DNA of 64,000 nt, taken from Cymbomonas tetramitiformis. Its lineage: Eukaryota; Chlorophyta; Pyramimonadophyceae; Pyramimonadales; Pyramimonadaceae. A program made the position numbers and the translations under genes. How positions within the stretch are numbered: position 1 is the first letter of the stretch; every line of letters begins with the position of its first letter. A model generated the notes under the pieces. It did no database searches. It was given only the letters and a program-made list of their open reading frames with translations, and was not told where the DNA came from. This document shows, piece by piece, positions 53,591-63,861 of the stretch. The stretch spans positions 59,628 through 123,627 of the forward strand of contig LGRX02035075.1 in NCBI GenBank assembly GCA_001247695.2, given 5' to 3'.

Positions 53591-54571
53591 TCAGGCTCCA
53601 GAGCTGATACTCGAGAGGCAGGCTCCCCATCTACAGCTAGCCTTCCCTTTTGCTGCCTTGACTGCCCTCTTCTTGGCTAACTGCTTCTTCCGCCTCCGTT
53701 GCCGCCTGCTGCTGCCGCTGCTGCTACCTCTGCCTCTACGCCTGCTGCTGCCGCGGCTGCCTCGCTCCGGGGAAACTGTAGAGTCGCTGGAGTCACTGGA
53801 CCCGCTGCTGTCGCTGCTGGGAGGGAAACGAGGAATTGGTGAGAAGCCTGGGGGGTATGCCAATCCGCATCTGGGTATTTCCTCCCACTGCGGCACGGAT
53901 GGCTGCCTCTGGGCCTCTGCTGGAGCCGCTGAGAGTGCTGAGAAGCGTTCCGAGAGTGCTGAGAAGGTGTTGCGGGTGGGGGTCGCTCCTCTTTCCTTAA
54001 CACGTGCTCTGCCAAAGTTCACTCCTGCAAAGAGTTTCTTTGGTAGCCCTTCCTGGTGTAGCAGAGTCCCGTGTTTAAGGGCACGCCTGTATTCCCTCTC
54101 TGTCACTCCGGCCTGTAGCACAGCCAACTCCTGCGGGGAGGCCGGATGCCAAATGATCTTCCCGCTCCGGGTGCGTGGTTCATTGTAGAACCATTGTGTG
54201 AGAGTCTTCTTTTCCTCAGCTGCCAGTGCAACTATCTGCAACCTCACGGGGGCTGAAGCCTGTGATTCCGCGCTGTCCCCACTGTGGTCGCTCCACGCAG
54301 TGCCGGCTCCCTCTATCCATCTGACCACCCGGACCTTCTGGTCCTTCCCGCACTTGCTGTACGCACGGTCCAGAGCTATTTGCTCTGGCGACCGGAAATC
54401 CTTCCTTCGGTCTGGCGATCTCTGCCTGTCCCCCTGAGGAACTGAGGGTTGTCCAGCTGGCTGAGCCTGCCGAGCTGGCTGAGCAGAGAACATAGCCTTA
54501 CTTTTCCCCAACGGCCCGCATTCGCTATTTTCATAGGCCAGCCATCGGCCAAGCCGGCCTACGGCCGGCAA
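53591..54571 (-). CDS. Gag-like ORF, middle part (element 3)
   Basis: 326 codons. A glutamine/proline N-terminus is followed by a helical region (SPEQIALDRAYSKCGKDQKV, LTQWFYNE) and an SR/RS-rich, arginine-rich tail (SSDSSGSSDSSDS, RRQRRRKKQLAKKRAVKAAK) that should bind RNA. A single frameshift near 53640 joins it to the next ORF (..LAVDGEPASRVSALEPE). No capsid family recognised. Confidence 0.45.
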   Translation of the reverse strand: MPAVGRLGRWLAYENSECGPLGKSKAMFSAQPARQAQPAGQPSVPQGDRQRSPDRRKDFRSPEQIALDRAYSKCGKDQKVRVVRWIEGAGTAWSDHSGDSAESQASAPVRLQIVALAAEEKKTLTQWFYNEPRTRSGKIIWHPASPQELAVLQAGVTEREYRRALKHGTLLHQEGLPKKLFAGVNFGRARVKERGATPTRNTFSALSERFSALSAAPAEAQRQPSVPQWEEIPRCGLAYPPGFSPIPRFPPSSDSSGSSDSSDSTVSPERGSRGSSRRRGRGSSSGSSRRQRRRKKQLAKKRAVKAAKGKASCRWGACLSSISSGA

Positions 54572-55376
54572 TTCATCGGCCGGCCTTCGGCCGAAGTGGC
54601 CAAGCTTTCACCTCGCTTCCTCATGGTCGCTTGCGACGGCCAACTATCGGCCAACCTTTTTTTGCATCACTATTATTTGCGTGTCATCGCACTCGCATGC
54701 CGATTTTGGGGATTGTTCACATGCCGCACTCTCGGGTGCCGTCGCCTGCCGTATAAGTGTGCTCCTAGAGGCTTTGATGTATGCGCAATCGATCCAAAAA
54801 GGTGGCGAGACCAAATTCGAATAATGTCGCCACCAAAACGACCAAAAACTATTTTCCAGAAAGTACAGACAGCCGCCCCGATTTTGGGGATTGTTCACAT
54901 GCCGCACTATCCGGTGCGTTCTCACGCGCACAAGTTCGTAATAGATGCGAGGACTGCGACTGTCCTCTGAGTTGGGATCCACGACAGTGCTGTTATCAGG
55001 CGAATAAGACGCGCACGGGTCAGAGGTGGCACACGCGCCCTGATTAGACAAACTAGTAGGATCCGAACCCCACTGAAACGGTGCACAACGAGCTACACAT
55101 AACAAAGTGAGAAGCACACCCAGCATAGTGTAAAGTCCCATATCGTTTACGCTTCAGAAATTCGTTTGCGTTCGTTCTGGCGACGGATTTTGAAGATGTT
55201 GGAAGGTGTGAAAACAAGTGGTTGACGGTGTTCTGCGGTGTGTAAGACTGTTGGATGTCGATGTCGTTGTGCGCGAATTATCGAATCCAGCGGCCACACA
55301 TCGGCTAACCCGGCCTAGGTCGAATATCGATCGGCTCAAGCAGCGGCCACCTGTCGGCCAGGGTGGCTGAGACCCA
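54572..55376. other. Interval between gag-like ORFs with GGCCGA repeats
   Basis: Both edges are rich in CGGCC/GGCCGA steps (54535-54605, 55305-55370). CCGATTTTGGGGATTGTTCACATGCCGCA occurs twice (from 54700 and 54880). A 165-codon minus ORF from 55141 begins with a signal-peptide-like stretch (MGLYTMLGVLLTLLCVARC) but has no other support. It may be a small insertion splitting gag. Confidence 0.4.
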
Positions 55377-57446
55377 TTATCCCTCATTTACCCTTTGGCG
55401 GGCGTCGGCCCAGAGCAGGGTAAAGCATCGGCCCGCCAGCGGCCCGGAGCGGTGTCGAGCGGCCCCGGGCCGGCCCGCCACGGTAGGCAATGTACCCTGT
55501 GGCTGAGCTGGAAGCTCTGATGCCTGGAGACGGGCTGATTCTCTCAAAGCTCTGACAGACCGCGCTCCTTCCTTCAGCTGCGGTCCGACTCTCTCCAGGG
55601 CAGCCACCAATTCCCGGCTGGCCAATTCCCCTCTGGCTTCCATCGCTGGGCGCGGTGTCGCTGGAAGGGGTAGTGCTGGAAAGTCCTCTGCAGAGACACT
55701 GGAATCAGGCAATGCAAAGTCCGCGTGTTGCAAGGCTGTCGCTGGCTGAGTCAGGTTCTCGCCAGAGCCTCCGGCGCTCAGGACAGGTGAGGGATTCTGA
55801 TCGCGAATCGCTGGAACTGCGCCTGCTTGGGCGACTGGGGCCACACCTGCCTTGGCCGCTAAAGCAGCGTTTGCTGACTGTCCCGGCATTGAAGATGAGG
55901 ATGCCGAGACAGTCGAGCTAGAGGACGCTTGACCAGTCGCAGTCTGACTGACAGCGGCTCTGCTGCGCTGGATCAGAAGCTCAGTACGTTCTGGTAGCTT
56001 CCTGGTTCGTTCAGCGCGCCCCTCGCTGGTTACAGCCAGTCCTCCCAGCGTCGTCGTCGAGCCAGTTCGTGTGTCGGTAACAGCCGTAACTCCAGACACC
56101 GATGGCGTTGTAACAGCCGTACCTTCAGACACCGATGACGTTGTAACGACCATATCTCCAGACACCGATGACGTTGCGACAGCCGTATCTCCAGACACCG
56201 ATGACGTTATAACAGCCGTATCTCCAGACACCGATGACGTTGTAATAGCCGTATCTCCAGACACCGATGACGTTGAAATTTGGCCAGAGCCTCCGGCGGA
56301 AAGGGTCGACGTGGGGACCCTATCCCCCACCATTGGGCAAGTAACAACAGTGGCACTTCCAGACACCGATGACGTTGAAATTTGGCCAGAGCCTCCGGCG
56401 GAAAGGGTCGACGTGGGGACCCTATCCCCCACCATTGGGCAAGTGACAACAGTGGCACCTCCAGACACCGATGACGTTGGAATTTCGCCAGAGCCTCCGG
56501 CGGAAAAGGTCGATGTGGAGGCCCGATTCCCCACTTTCGGGTAAGAGGTCGCAGAAACTGATTGTGCTGCCAGTGCTGCCATGTTCATCCGTTCTAAGTC
56601 CTGCAGCTTAGTGGCAATCGGAGTGAAAACAGGGGTATGAACAGGGGTCACCAGTGCCGGAATAACCCCTACTGGCTCACTGGGCAATGTACTCAGTGGT
56701 ACTGGGCTCACTGGTACTTGCACAACTCCCCCCCCCCTTGCCGAGGGGGTAATTCCTGCGCTGGGAACGTGCACTAAAGGTGTCACAGCAGGTGGTTGCT
56801 GCATAGCTGCTTCTGTCACTGGAACAGGACAGGACAGGGCCCAATTCGGTGCTACTGACGCCGTTGGGTACGGTGAAAGCTCGGGCACTGGCAAATTCGG
56901 CACCGGGGGAGACAGCATACCCGGAGAAGGGTACCCCATTGGTACGCCGTACGCAGCTGCTGGCAACGGAGTGTTTTGTGGCCACAATGCACGTGGCGGC
57001 AGTTGGTGCTGCTGACCGTACTGCTGTTGTTGCAGAAAAATTTGCTGTTGAAAATTCCGCTGGTGAGCTAAATCCTCACGGGGCTGCGGCTGCCAAAATT
57101 GACCGACTGGCGTTGTCATAATTGGGCTGCCGTTGGAGCTGCGCTCGTCGTACCCACTGTGGGGGCCAGAAAAATCGTACGAATTCCGCGGAAATTGCGG
57201 CGGCGCCGTCATAAAATTACGCTGCGGCAGTTCTTGCAAAAATCCGTACGCAGAATTTGCATCAAGCTGCTGCGTTGAGCCAACGTACGAGAGCCCAGGT
57301 TGCGTGTGCGCAGCCGATTGCGGAAAGGCGTGTGAAACAATGCTGGGGTCGAGTGATTCGGAGTAATTCGCCGCCGAAAGAAACTGCGATTGCCCCGTGG
57401 AAGCCGCTACAGCCGTGTGCGGCGGAATTTCATGCTGAAAGTCCAT
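55377..57446 (-). CDS. Gag-like N-terminal ORF with peptide repeats (element 3)
   Basis: 689 codons, starting at an ATG 360 nt after the primer-binding site. Low-complexity Q/P/S/Y-rich N-terminus, then two peptide repeat arrays, STLSAGGSGQISTSSVSG with GDRVPT (~41 residues, three copies) and SSVSGDTAVITS (11 residues, about six copies), then Ala/Ser-rich sequence. It is the first ORF of the element, hence probably Gag, but no capsid or zinc knuckle is visible. Likely disordered. Confidence 0.45.
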   Translation of the reverse strand: MDFQHEIPPHTAVAASTGQSQFLSAANYSESLDPSIVSHAFPQSAAHTQPGLSYVGSTQQLDANSAYGFLQELPQRNFMTAPPQFPRNSYDFSGPHSGYDERSSNGSPIMTTPVGQFWQPQPREDLAHQRNFQQQIFLQQQQYGQQHQLPPRALWPQNTPLPAAAYGVPMGYPSPGMLSPPVPNLPVPELSPYPTASVAPNWALSCPVPVTEAAMQQPPAVTPLVHVPSAGITPSARGGGVVQVPVSPVPLSTLPSEPVGVIPALVTPVHTPVFTPIATKLQDLERMNMAALAAQSVSATSYPKVGNRASTSTFSAGGSGEIPTSSVSGGATVVTCPMVGDRVPTSTLSAGGSGQISTSSVSGSATVVTCPMVGDRVPTSTLSAGGSGQISTSSVSGDTAITTSSVSGDTAVITSSVSGDTAVATSSVSGDMVVTTSSVSEGTAVTTPSVSGVTAVTDTRTGSTTTLGGLAVTSEGRAERTRKLPERTELLIQRSRAAVSQTATGQASSSSTVSASSSSMPGQSANAALAAKAGVAPVAQAGAVPAIRDQNPSPVLSAGGSGENLTQPATALQHADFALPDSSVSAEDFPALPLPATPRPAMEARGELASRELVAALERVGPQLKEGARSVRALRESARLQASELPAQPQGTLPTVAGRPGAARHRSGPLAGRCFTLLWADARQRVNEG
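56073..56525. repeat. Coding minisatellite in gag-like ORF
   Basis: 33-bp units (CCAGACACCGATGACGTTG core) at 56090-56270 and a ~123-bp higher unit at 56270-56510 repeating the same core plus GCCAGAGCCTCCGGCGGAAA. All steps are multiples of three. Confidence 0.85.
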
Positions 57447-57803
57447 GACTGCGTTGTGAGTGAACGCACGTTAACGGCAGTGAACTCACACAGTACGGGC
57501 GATAAAATTCTGCCGATTGACGCCGATTTCTGTCGAACAAAAGGCAAATCTCGCGGAAAGGCACCTGCAAAGACAATTTACATCACACTTGTACGTGTGG
57601 TATATGCATTCAGGAACAGTATATGATATATTTTCCGTCGAAATTCGCAGCCCTGACGAAAGGCAGACGCAATTAAGCGCGTTTTACGTCGTTGTCTTCA
57701 GAATTCTTGTAGGAACTCGCGGAAAGGCCTCGCGGAGAAGTCGTGTGCCGACAATTGTACACCCGAAGTTGCAGTCGGCACAAACAGGTCGCGTCTAACG
57801 CAA

Positions 57804-57817
57804 CCACGCTGATACCA
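57804..57817 (-). promoter_or_regulatory. Primer-binding site of element 3 (Met-tRNA type)
   Basis: Minus strand TGGTATCAGCGTGG lies 2 nt inside the 5' LTR. TGGTATCAG is the classic complement of the initiator methionine tRNA 3' end used by many plant and algal LTR elements. Confidence 0.85.
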
Positions 57818-57819
57818 GT

Positions 57820-58430
57820 TGTTCGGGGGTGCTCTCTAAGAGCTTCTAAGACTACTTACACAATGCAGGGAACCTAGTTCAATCCTACAAAGAGATATAC
57901 TGTATATTGCTGTAAGCATGATACATATATGTGAATCGGATCTTTCTTAAATGTCGGAGTTACAACAGCCAGGTGTGGCTGTTCACAGTAACAAATTCAA
58001 AAACTGTTTCATTCAGCCTGCTCGGCTGCTTTATGCCATGGTTTCCGATCTCGAACTTTCGAACATAACTCGATGTCGACTCCTGTCAGGTCCCATCATG
58101 CTTCATGAGAACTCGATCTGTCACATCATAGAATCTGCCGACTAGCCCAGTTATATCATCACTATATTCCGAGCCACTCCATATCACTCTGAATAATTAT
58201 AACTGTGCTGACTCGGCAATATTGGAGGTCTACCGGCTTTCCCTCCAATTTCTCTGACTGCTGGTTTTCCCACCAAAACTCACTTTCGGGTCAGGCATTT
58301 CTGTCAGTCATTTCTGTCAGACCCTATTGTCATCTGGTCACATAAATGCCTGTCACTGGTGACTGTCATAGTACCCGTCACTCGTAGCTCTGACGCGCCG
58401 TCATTCTGTCTCGTGACTTACCCTAGCACA
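57820..58430 (-). repeat. 5' LTR of element 3
   Basis: 611 bp. Differs from the 3' LTR by CTGTAT inserted in the AT-rich part and by a few single positions (e.g. CCGGC/CCAGC, CCTATT/CCTCTT). Confidence 0.9.
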
Positions 58431-58435
58431 GTTGC

Positions 58436-59799
58436 GGTAGTCCGCAAGTCGCTGGGGCACTAAGGTTGTGGGCTGCCGGGGCAGTGCTGCTGCAGTCTGC
58501 TGGGGCAACATGGCTGATGGCAGTTGATGAGGCAACATCTTTGCAGGCTGCTGATTCAGCAAGGCTGTGTTGGGCTGCTGGGGCAGCAAGGCCGTGAGCA
58601 GTTGAGACAGCACCGCCGCAGGCTGTTGGGGTTGCAAGGCTGCAAACTGCTGGGTCAGCAAGGCCGTGGGCAGCTGAGATGGCACCGCCGCAGGCTGCTG
58701 CTGGGGCTGCAAGGCCGTGAGCTGCTGAGTTAGCAAGGCCGTGGGCAGCTGAGACATTACCGCCGCAGGCTGCTGGAGCTGCAGGGCCATAAGCTGCCGA
58801 GTCAGCGAGGCTCGCTGTCGTGGGCGGCCGCAGCTCAGCGCCGCTGCTGGGACAGCACGTTCGCGCAGCGTTCGCACCGTAGCCGTGTAACCATTCCCTT
58901 CTCGCTTTGGGAGTGGTTGCCAAGTGCGTGTTGGGCTGCGGAGATTGCGTTTTGGACTTGCAGCCGCTGGGCGCCGTCGGTGCCAGGCTGCGGAAGCAGC
59001 GCCTCAACCGTGCAGCCGCTGGGGAACGCGCTAGGCTGCAGAGGCAGCGCCATACTGTAATCGTGCAGCCGCTGGGCGACGCGCCAGGGTGCACATGTTG
59101 CGCCCAAGGCTCTTCATACACATAGTGCGCAGCCGCTGGGTAACGCGCTAGGCTGTAGAGGCAGCGCCATAATCGTGCAGCCGCTGGGCGCCGCGCCAGG
59201 GTGCACATGTTGCGCCCAAGGCTCTTCATACACATAGTGCGCGCCCTGTCCGCTCGCAACAGCGGTCCACCTGCGCTGGTGCTGCCGCACATTGTGCGCG
59301 CCCGGCCAGCTCGCAGCAACTGTCCGACTGCGCCGGTCGACTGCTGCACATAGTGCGCGCCCTGTCCGCTCGTAGCAACTGTCCGCCTGCGCCGGCACTG
59401 CCGCACATAGTGCGTGCTCCGCCCGCTCGCAACAACTGTCCGCCTGCGCCGGTACTGCCACACATAGTGCGCGCCCTGCCCGCTCGACGCAGCTGTCCAC
59501 CTGCGTCGCTGCCTCTTTGGCGCTCCGGGGCTCTCGCTGCCTCTTTGGCGCTCCGGGGCTTTCGCTGCCTCTTTGGCGCGTTCGGGGCTCTCGCTGCCTC
59601 TTTGGCGCTCTGGGGCTCTCGCTGCCTCTTTGGAGCGTTCCGGGGCTCTCGCTGCCTCTTTGGCGCGTTCGGGGTTCTCGCGCCTCTTTGGCGCTACCGG
59701 GTTCTCTCGCTGCCTCTTTGCGCGTTCAGGGCTCTCGCTGCCTGTCTTTGCCGCGATCGGGGCTCTCGCTGCCTCTTTAGGCGCGTTCGGGGCTCTCAC
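58436..59799 (-). CDS. N-terminal half of element 4 repeat ORF
   Basis: 458-codon frame, partly made of the minisatellite at 59500-60325 (ERAKEAARAPERQRGSESP type) and further Ala/Leu/Gln-rich repeats. At the GTTGC site its frame (CGLPQ) is the one that reads on, after removal of element 3, into CTLEALDDCAMDAAFGW at 35838. A real protein is uncertain because repeats of this kind stay open by chance. Confidence 0.35.
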
Positions 59800-60325
59800 T
59801 GCCTCTTTGGCGCGTTCGGGCTCTCGCTGCCTCTTTGGCGCTCAGGGCTCTCGCGCTGCCTCTTTGGCGCTACCGGGGCTCTCGCTGCCTCTTTGGCGCT
59901 TCGCTGCCTCTGTGGCGCTCAGGGCTCTCGCTGCCTCTTTGGCGCTCGGGGCTCTCGCTGCCTCTTTGGCGCGTTCGGGGCTCCTCGCTGCCTCTTTTGG
60001 CGCGTTCGGGGCTCTCGCTGCCTCTTTGGCGCGTCCGGGGCTCTCGCTGCCTCTTTGGCGCGTTCGGGGCTCTCGCTGGTGCCTCTATGGCGCTCCGGGC
60101 GTCGGGCTCTCTCGCTGCCTCTTTAGGCGCTACCGGGGCTCTCGCTGCCTCTTTGGCGCTCTGGAGTACCGCTGCCTCTTTTGGCGCTCGGGGCTCTCGC
60201 TGCCTCTTTGGCGCGTCCGGGAGCTCTCGCTGCCTCTTTGGCGCTTCCGGGGCTCTCGCTGCCTCTTTGGCGCGTTCGGGGCTCTCGCTGCCTCTTTGGC
60301 GCTACCGGGGCTCTCGCTGCCTCTT
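59500..60325. repeat. 27-30 bp minisatellite
   Basis: About 28 irregular copies of GGGGCTCTCGCTGCCTCTTTGGCGC with frequent 1-3 bp indels. Strong strand asymmetry: pyrimidine-rich plus strand. Confidence 0.9.
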
Positions 60326-60327
60326 TG

Positions 60328-61154
60328 CACATGATTCTTATGGCCCCTTTGGCATATCGGATGCTACTTCCGTCACACGACAGGATGGAAATCCGTTTCG
60401 TTTCTGTTATAAATCAGTTACACATCAGATACCCGTCACGTAACTGTTCCGTCTTATATCGGGTTGTACCCGTAATACGACAATGGGGAAAGTGGTTCGT
60501 CAGTGGGGAAATTGGAAGCGTTTGTACTGTACGAGTATCACGTATGCGTCTGTCGTCTCCCTTTGAAGATTCTCTCAACAAAATATATAAACGCAAGTCC
60601 CGAGAAAGCAGTCATATGCCACCCAAGAAATGTGGCGTAAACCACGTCAACCTTTTTCGCGGGTGCGCACGATTAAGTAGAGAAATTTACACGTTTTCAG
60701 CGAACGGTTAAGATGAATTTCTTTATAATCCCGAATTCTCTCCGACTAATGTCTCACGTACTGCATCGAAGATGGGAACTGCATTGCGCCACATCAGCTA
60801 CAGTTTTCGACATTCGATATCTCCAGCCTCTTATCGCCAGTTATATCCACGAAAGAAAATTTTATATTCTGAGGGGGTCGTGTACTTAACATATGACATT
60901 TCCCAAAGCAAAGTTGACCGTAGCATATGTTTTAATCGGAGGGTAGATGCGTGCCACGTTCGCTGCCACGACGGATTTTATCGTCGGGTTCCGTATGGAC
61001 GCCTATAACTCGCTCCATAACTGACGTCGTGACGGATTGGATCTTGATTTTTATCAGTCTTGGAACGAGTTACGCATCCCGTTATGGAACGGTACGGTGA
61101 CGGCAGACAACGAGTTGTCATCCGTCACGGCCGAGGGGCCATAAAAATCATGTG
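60328..61154. mobile_element. MITE-like element
   Basis: The left end CACATGATTCTTATGGCCCC matches the reverse complement of the right end CACATGATTTTTATGGCCCC, and further inside GGCATATCGGATG matches GGCCGTGACGGATG. 827 bp, no transposase ORF, internal CGTCACG/CGTGACG steps. Target duplication not clear. Confidence 0.55.
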
Positions 61155-61157
61155 TAT

Positions 61158-62620
61158 GGCGCGAACTTGCGGAGTTCTCGCGTTTTAGGAATTATTCAAG
61201 GGCAACCACCACACACCTGCGAGGACATCGCACGAGCAAAGCATGCAAGGCTTTCATTGTGTACGTACGGGGGATAATAAGCATGTGCACAACTGCAGGG
61301 GGTGGGGGGCTGGAAGCAGCTGGCCTCGGTATTGTTCGGTTCCTATATCGCGCGAACTTGCGGAGTTTCGCGTTTTATGAATTATTCAAGGGCAGCCACC
61401 ACACACCTGCGAGGGCATCGCGCGGGCAAAGCATGCACGGCTTCCATTGTCTACGTAGAATGATGGGCATGTGCACAACTGCAGGGGGTGGGGCCAGGTG
61501 TCCTCGGTATGGTTCCTATATCGCGCGAACTTGCGGAGTTCTCGCGTTTAGGACTTATTCAAGGGCAGCCACCACATACCTGCGAGGGCATTGCACGGGC
61601 AAAGCCTGCAAGGCTTTCATTATTGTGTACGTGCGGGGGATGATAGGCATGTGCAGCCAACCGCAGTAGGGGCTGAGGGCAGCTGGTTCTCGCAGTACCG
61701 TTCTATATCGCACGAACTTGCGGAGTTCTCGTGGTTTTAGGAATTATTCTGGCGGGGGCAACCACCAGCACACCGCGAGGTGACATCGCACGGGCAAAGC
61801 ACAGTGCTTTCTGGGTTTGCATGTACCAGACGATAGGCATGTGCACAACTGCAGGGGGTGGGGGCAGTTGGCCTCGGTACTGTTTGGTTCCTATATCGCG
61901 CGAACTTGCGGAGTTCTCGCGTTTAGGACTTATTCAAGGGCAGCCACCACACACCTGCGAGGGCATTGCACGGGCAAAGCATGCACGGCTTTCATTGTTT
62001 ACGCACCGGGGATGACAGGCATGTGCACAACTGCAGGGGGTGGGGGCAGCTGGCCTCGGTACTGTTTGGTTCCTATATCGCGCGAATAACTTGCGGAGTT
62101 CTCGCGTTTTAGGAATTATTCAAGGGCAGCCACCACACACCTGCGAGGGCATCGCGCGGGCAAAGCATGCACGGCTTCCATTGTCTACGTAGAATGATAG
62201 GCATGTGCACAACTGCAGGGGGTGGGGCCAGGTGTCCTCGGTATGGTTCCTATATCGCGCGAACTTGCGGAGTTCTCGCGTTTAGGACTTATTCAAGGGC
62301 AGCCACCACCCACCTGCGAGGGCATTGCACGGGCAAAGCATGCAAGGCTTTCATTGTGTACGTACGGGGGATGATAGGCATGTGCACAACTGCAGGGGGT
62401 GGGGGCAGCTGGCCTCGGTACTGTTTGGTTCCTATATCGAGCGAACTACATGCACGGGGGATAATAAGCAGTGCAACAACTGCAGGGGGTGGGGGGCTGG
62501 GGGCAGCTGGCCTCGGTACTGTTCGGTTCCTATATCGCGCGAACTTGCGGAGTTTTCGCGTTTTATGAATTATTCAAGGGCAGCCTCCACACACCTGCGA
62601 GGGCATTGCACGGGCAAGAG
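61158..62620. repeat. ~185-bp tandem array, about eight copies
   Basis: Units start CGCGAACTTGCGGAGTT at about 61159, 61351, 61527, 61708, 61898, 62083, 62260 and 62539, with GGCAAAGCATGCA and ACTGCAGGGGGTGGGG blocks. One unit (near 62445) is rearranged. Out-of-frame translations give no plausible protein. Confidence 0.9.
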
Positions 62621-63030
62621 TGGGGTGTTGTTAATGAAACCAACGCACGAAGTAAAATGTCGTCGAAGATCGGGTGAACCTCCTTGGTGACGTCCACGAG
62701 GTCAAAAATGTCCTCGTTGGTAGTGTCCTTGGTGACGAACGAAGTCTCCAATGCAGTAACCAAGGAGTCCCATAGAAGTTGTCGATGTGTCTCACTTCCG
62801 GAAAATGACGAAACCTTGGTACCTAGGGTGTCCTTGGCAACACGCTTTACCACATCATCGTCCCAAGATGACTGTAAGACGGCATTGCCAAGCGTCCTGT
62901 CAGTAGCAGCAAGGGTCGCGTGCACTGACTGCGGAGTGCTCTTGTAACGAGCACCCACGTTCCTAGCGAAAATCGAATCAAGGCGCATCCTAGCGCCCAC
63001 GGCCGGGGTGTTAATGGAAGATGTAGACAT
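62563..63030 (-). CDS. Small ORF of unknown function
   Basis: 155 codons from an ATG at 63030 (MSTSSINTPAVGARM). Residues ~1-130 look like a soluble helical protein (AATDRTLGNAVLQSSWDDDVV, WDSLVTALETSF). The last ~25 codons run into the tandem array. It could be a 5' exon or a gag start of element 4. No family recognised. Confidence 0.35.
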   Translation of the reverse strand: MSTSSINTPAVGARMRLDSIFARNVGARYKSTPQSVHATLAATDRTLGNAVLQSSWDDDVVKRVAKDTLGTKVSSFSGSETHRQLLWDSLVTALETSFVTKDTTNEDIFDLVDVTKEVHPIFDDILLRALVSLTTPHSCPCNALAGVWRLPLNNS

Positions 63031-63319
63031 TCAGAATAGTAATTCCTATAGGAGGGGTGTTGGGGTGAAGGCGAGGTGCAAATTGTAAGGTGGCGAGCGA
63101 CGGATTCGCAGAAAACCGCTATTTTCACGACTATTTTGACTTCACGAGCGTTTTCCTCGCGGAAAACTACCCCATGTAAGTATTTTCATCACTTCCTTTG
63201 GTTAACTTTTCGAAGAGATGGGTGATCTCTTCGCAACCCTATCTTTTAGACGACAGTTTTTTTCAGTTTGCATTGCGAACGTGGCATTAGCTCAAACAGA
63301 GCGCCAAACTGCGGTTTGG

Positions 63320-63822
63320 AGGTCTCGGTTAAAACCCGGGATGCCACACAATAAAGGTGTGCTTTCTATCTTCTTTTCACCCTCTTTGTTTGGACGTCCG
63401 ATCTTTCCTTTTCTTTAGGCTTGGAGTTCTAACCTTTTCGTTCTTGCGTGCTCCATGTAGGAAAATTACGTTTCGAGTTTCCATCATCTGTCTCTTCTAC
63501 AAAGGTATGTTTCTTTTTACCAAAGAATGATCCTTGAACTGTTTGTTAAGGCCCTCAACAACTTGTTAAGGCATTGAACTTTTATTCAGGGCCTGAAGAA
63601 AAAGCTCAAGTGAGGTCTCGGTGAAAACCCGGGATGCCACACAATAAAGGTGTGCTTTCTATCTTCTTTTCACCCTCTTTGTTTGGACGTCCGATCTTTC
63701 CTTTTCTTTAGGCTTGGAGTTCTAACCTTTTCGTTCTTGTGTGGTCCATGTAGGAAATTTACGTTTCGAGTTTCCATCATCTGTCTCTTCTACAAAGGTA
63801 TGTTTCTTTTTACCAAAGAATG
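63320..63822. repeat. 210-bp direct duplication
   Basis: 63321-63530 and 63613-63822 are almost identical (AAAACCCGGGATGCC start, TTTTTACCAAAGAATG end). The ~80 bp between them is unique. Confidence 0.85.
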
Positions 63823-63861
63823 GCCCCCCTTGCTCATCTGCACCCTCCAGCTCAACCAAAA

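Larger units (their letters stand above)
35844..58430 (-). mobile_element. Complete 22.6-kb LTR retrotransposon (element 3) with nested insertions
   Basis: LTRs of 605 and 611 bp (35844-36448, 57820-58430) are flanked outside by the direct duplication GTTGC (35839-35843, 58431-58435). A primer-binding site starting TGGTATCAGC adjoins the 5' LTR and a polypurine tract adjoins the 3' LTR. The LTRs differ by one 6-bp indel and a few single positions, so insertion was recent. Gene order in the element: gag-like ORFs, (nested DNA transposon region), protease fragment, RT, RNase H, NPPF methyltransferase, integrase, chromodomain, cytosine-5 methyltransferase. It sits inside element 4 and splits that ORF. 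Confidence 0.9.

Noticed and set aside
48000..58000. Partner terminus (TTTCTCAGTG) for the CACTG end at 42802.
   Set aside because: Read through for CAGTG sites; none has the adjoining TTTATTTCT or GGTAAA repeats.
59353..60443. Leu/Ser/Ala-rich plus-strand ORFs (GLSLPLWR type) up to 257 codons.
   Set aside because: Translations of the 27-30 bp minisatellite in several frames; no coding signal.
61259..62690. Plus-strand ORFs over the ~185-bp array.
   Set aside because: Each is a readthrough of the tandem unit, with a different frame in each copy.
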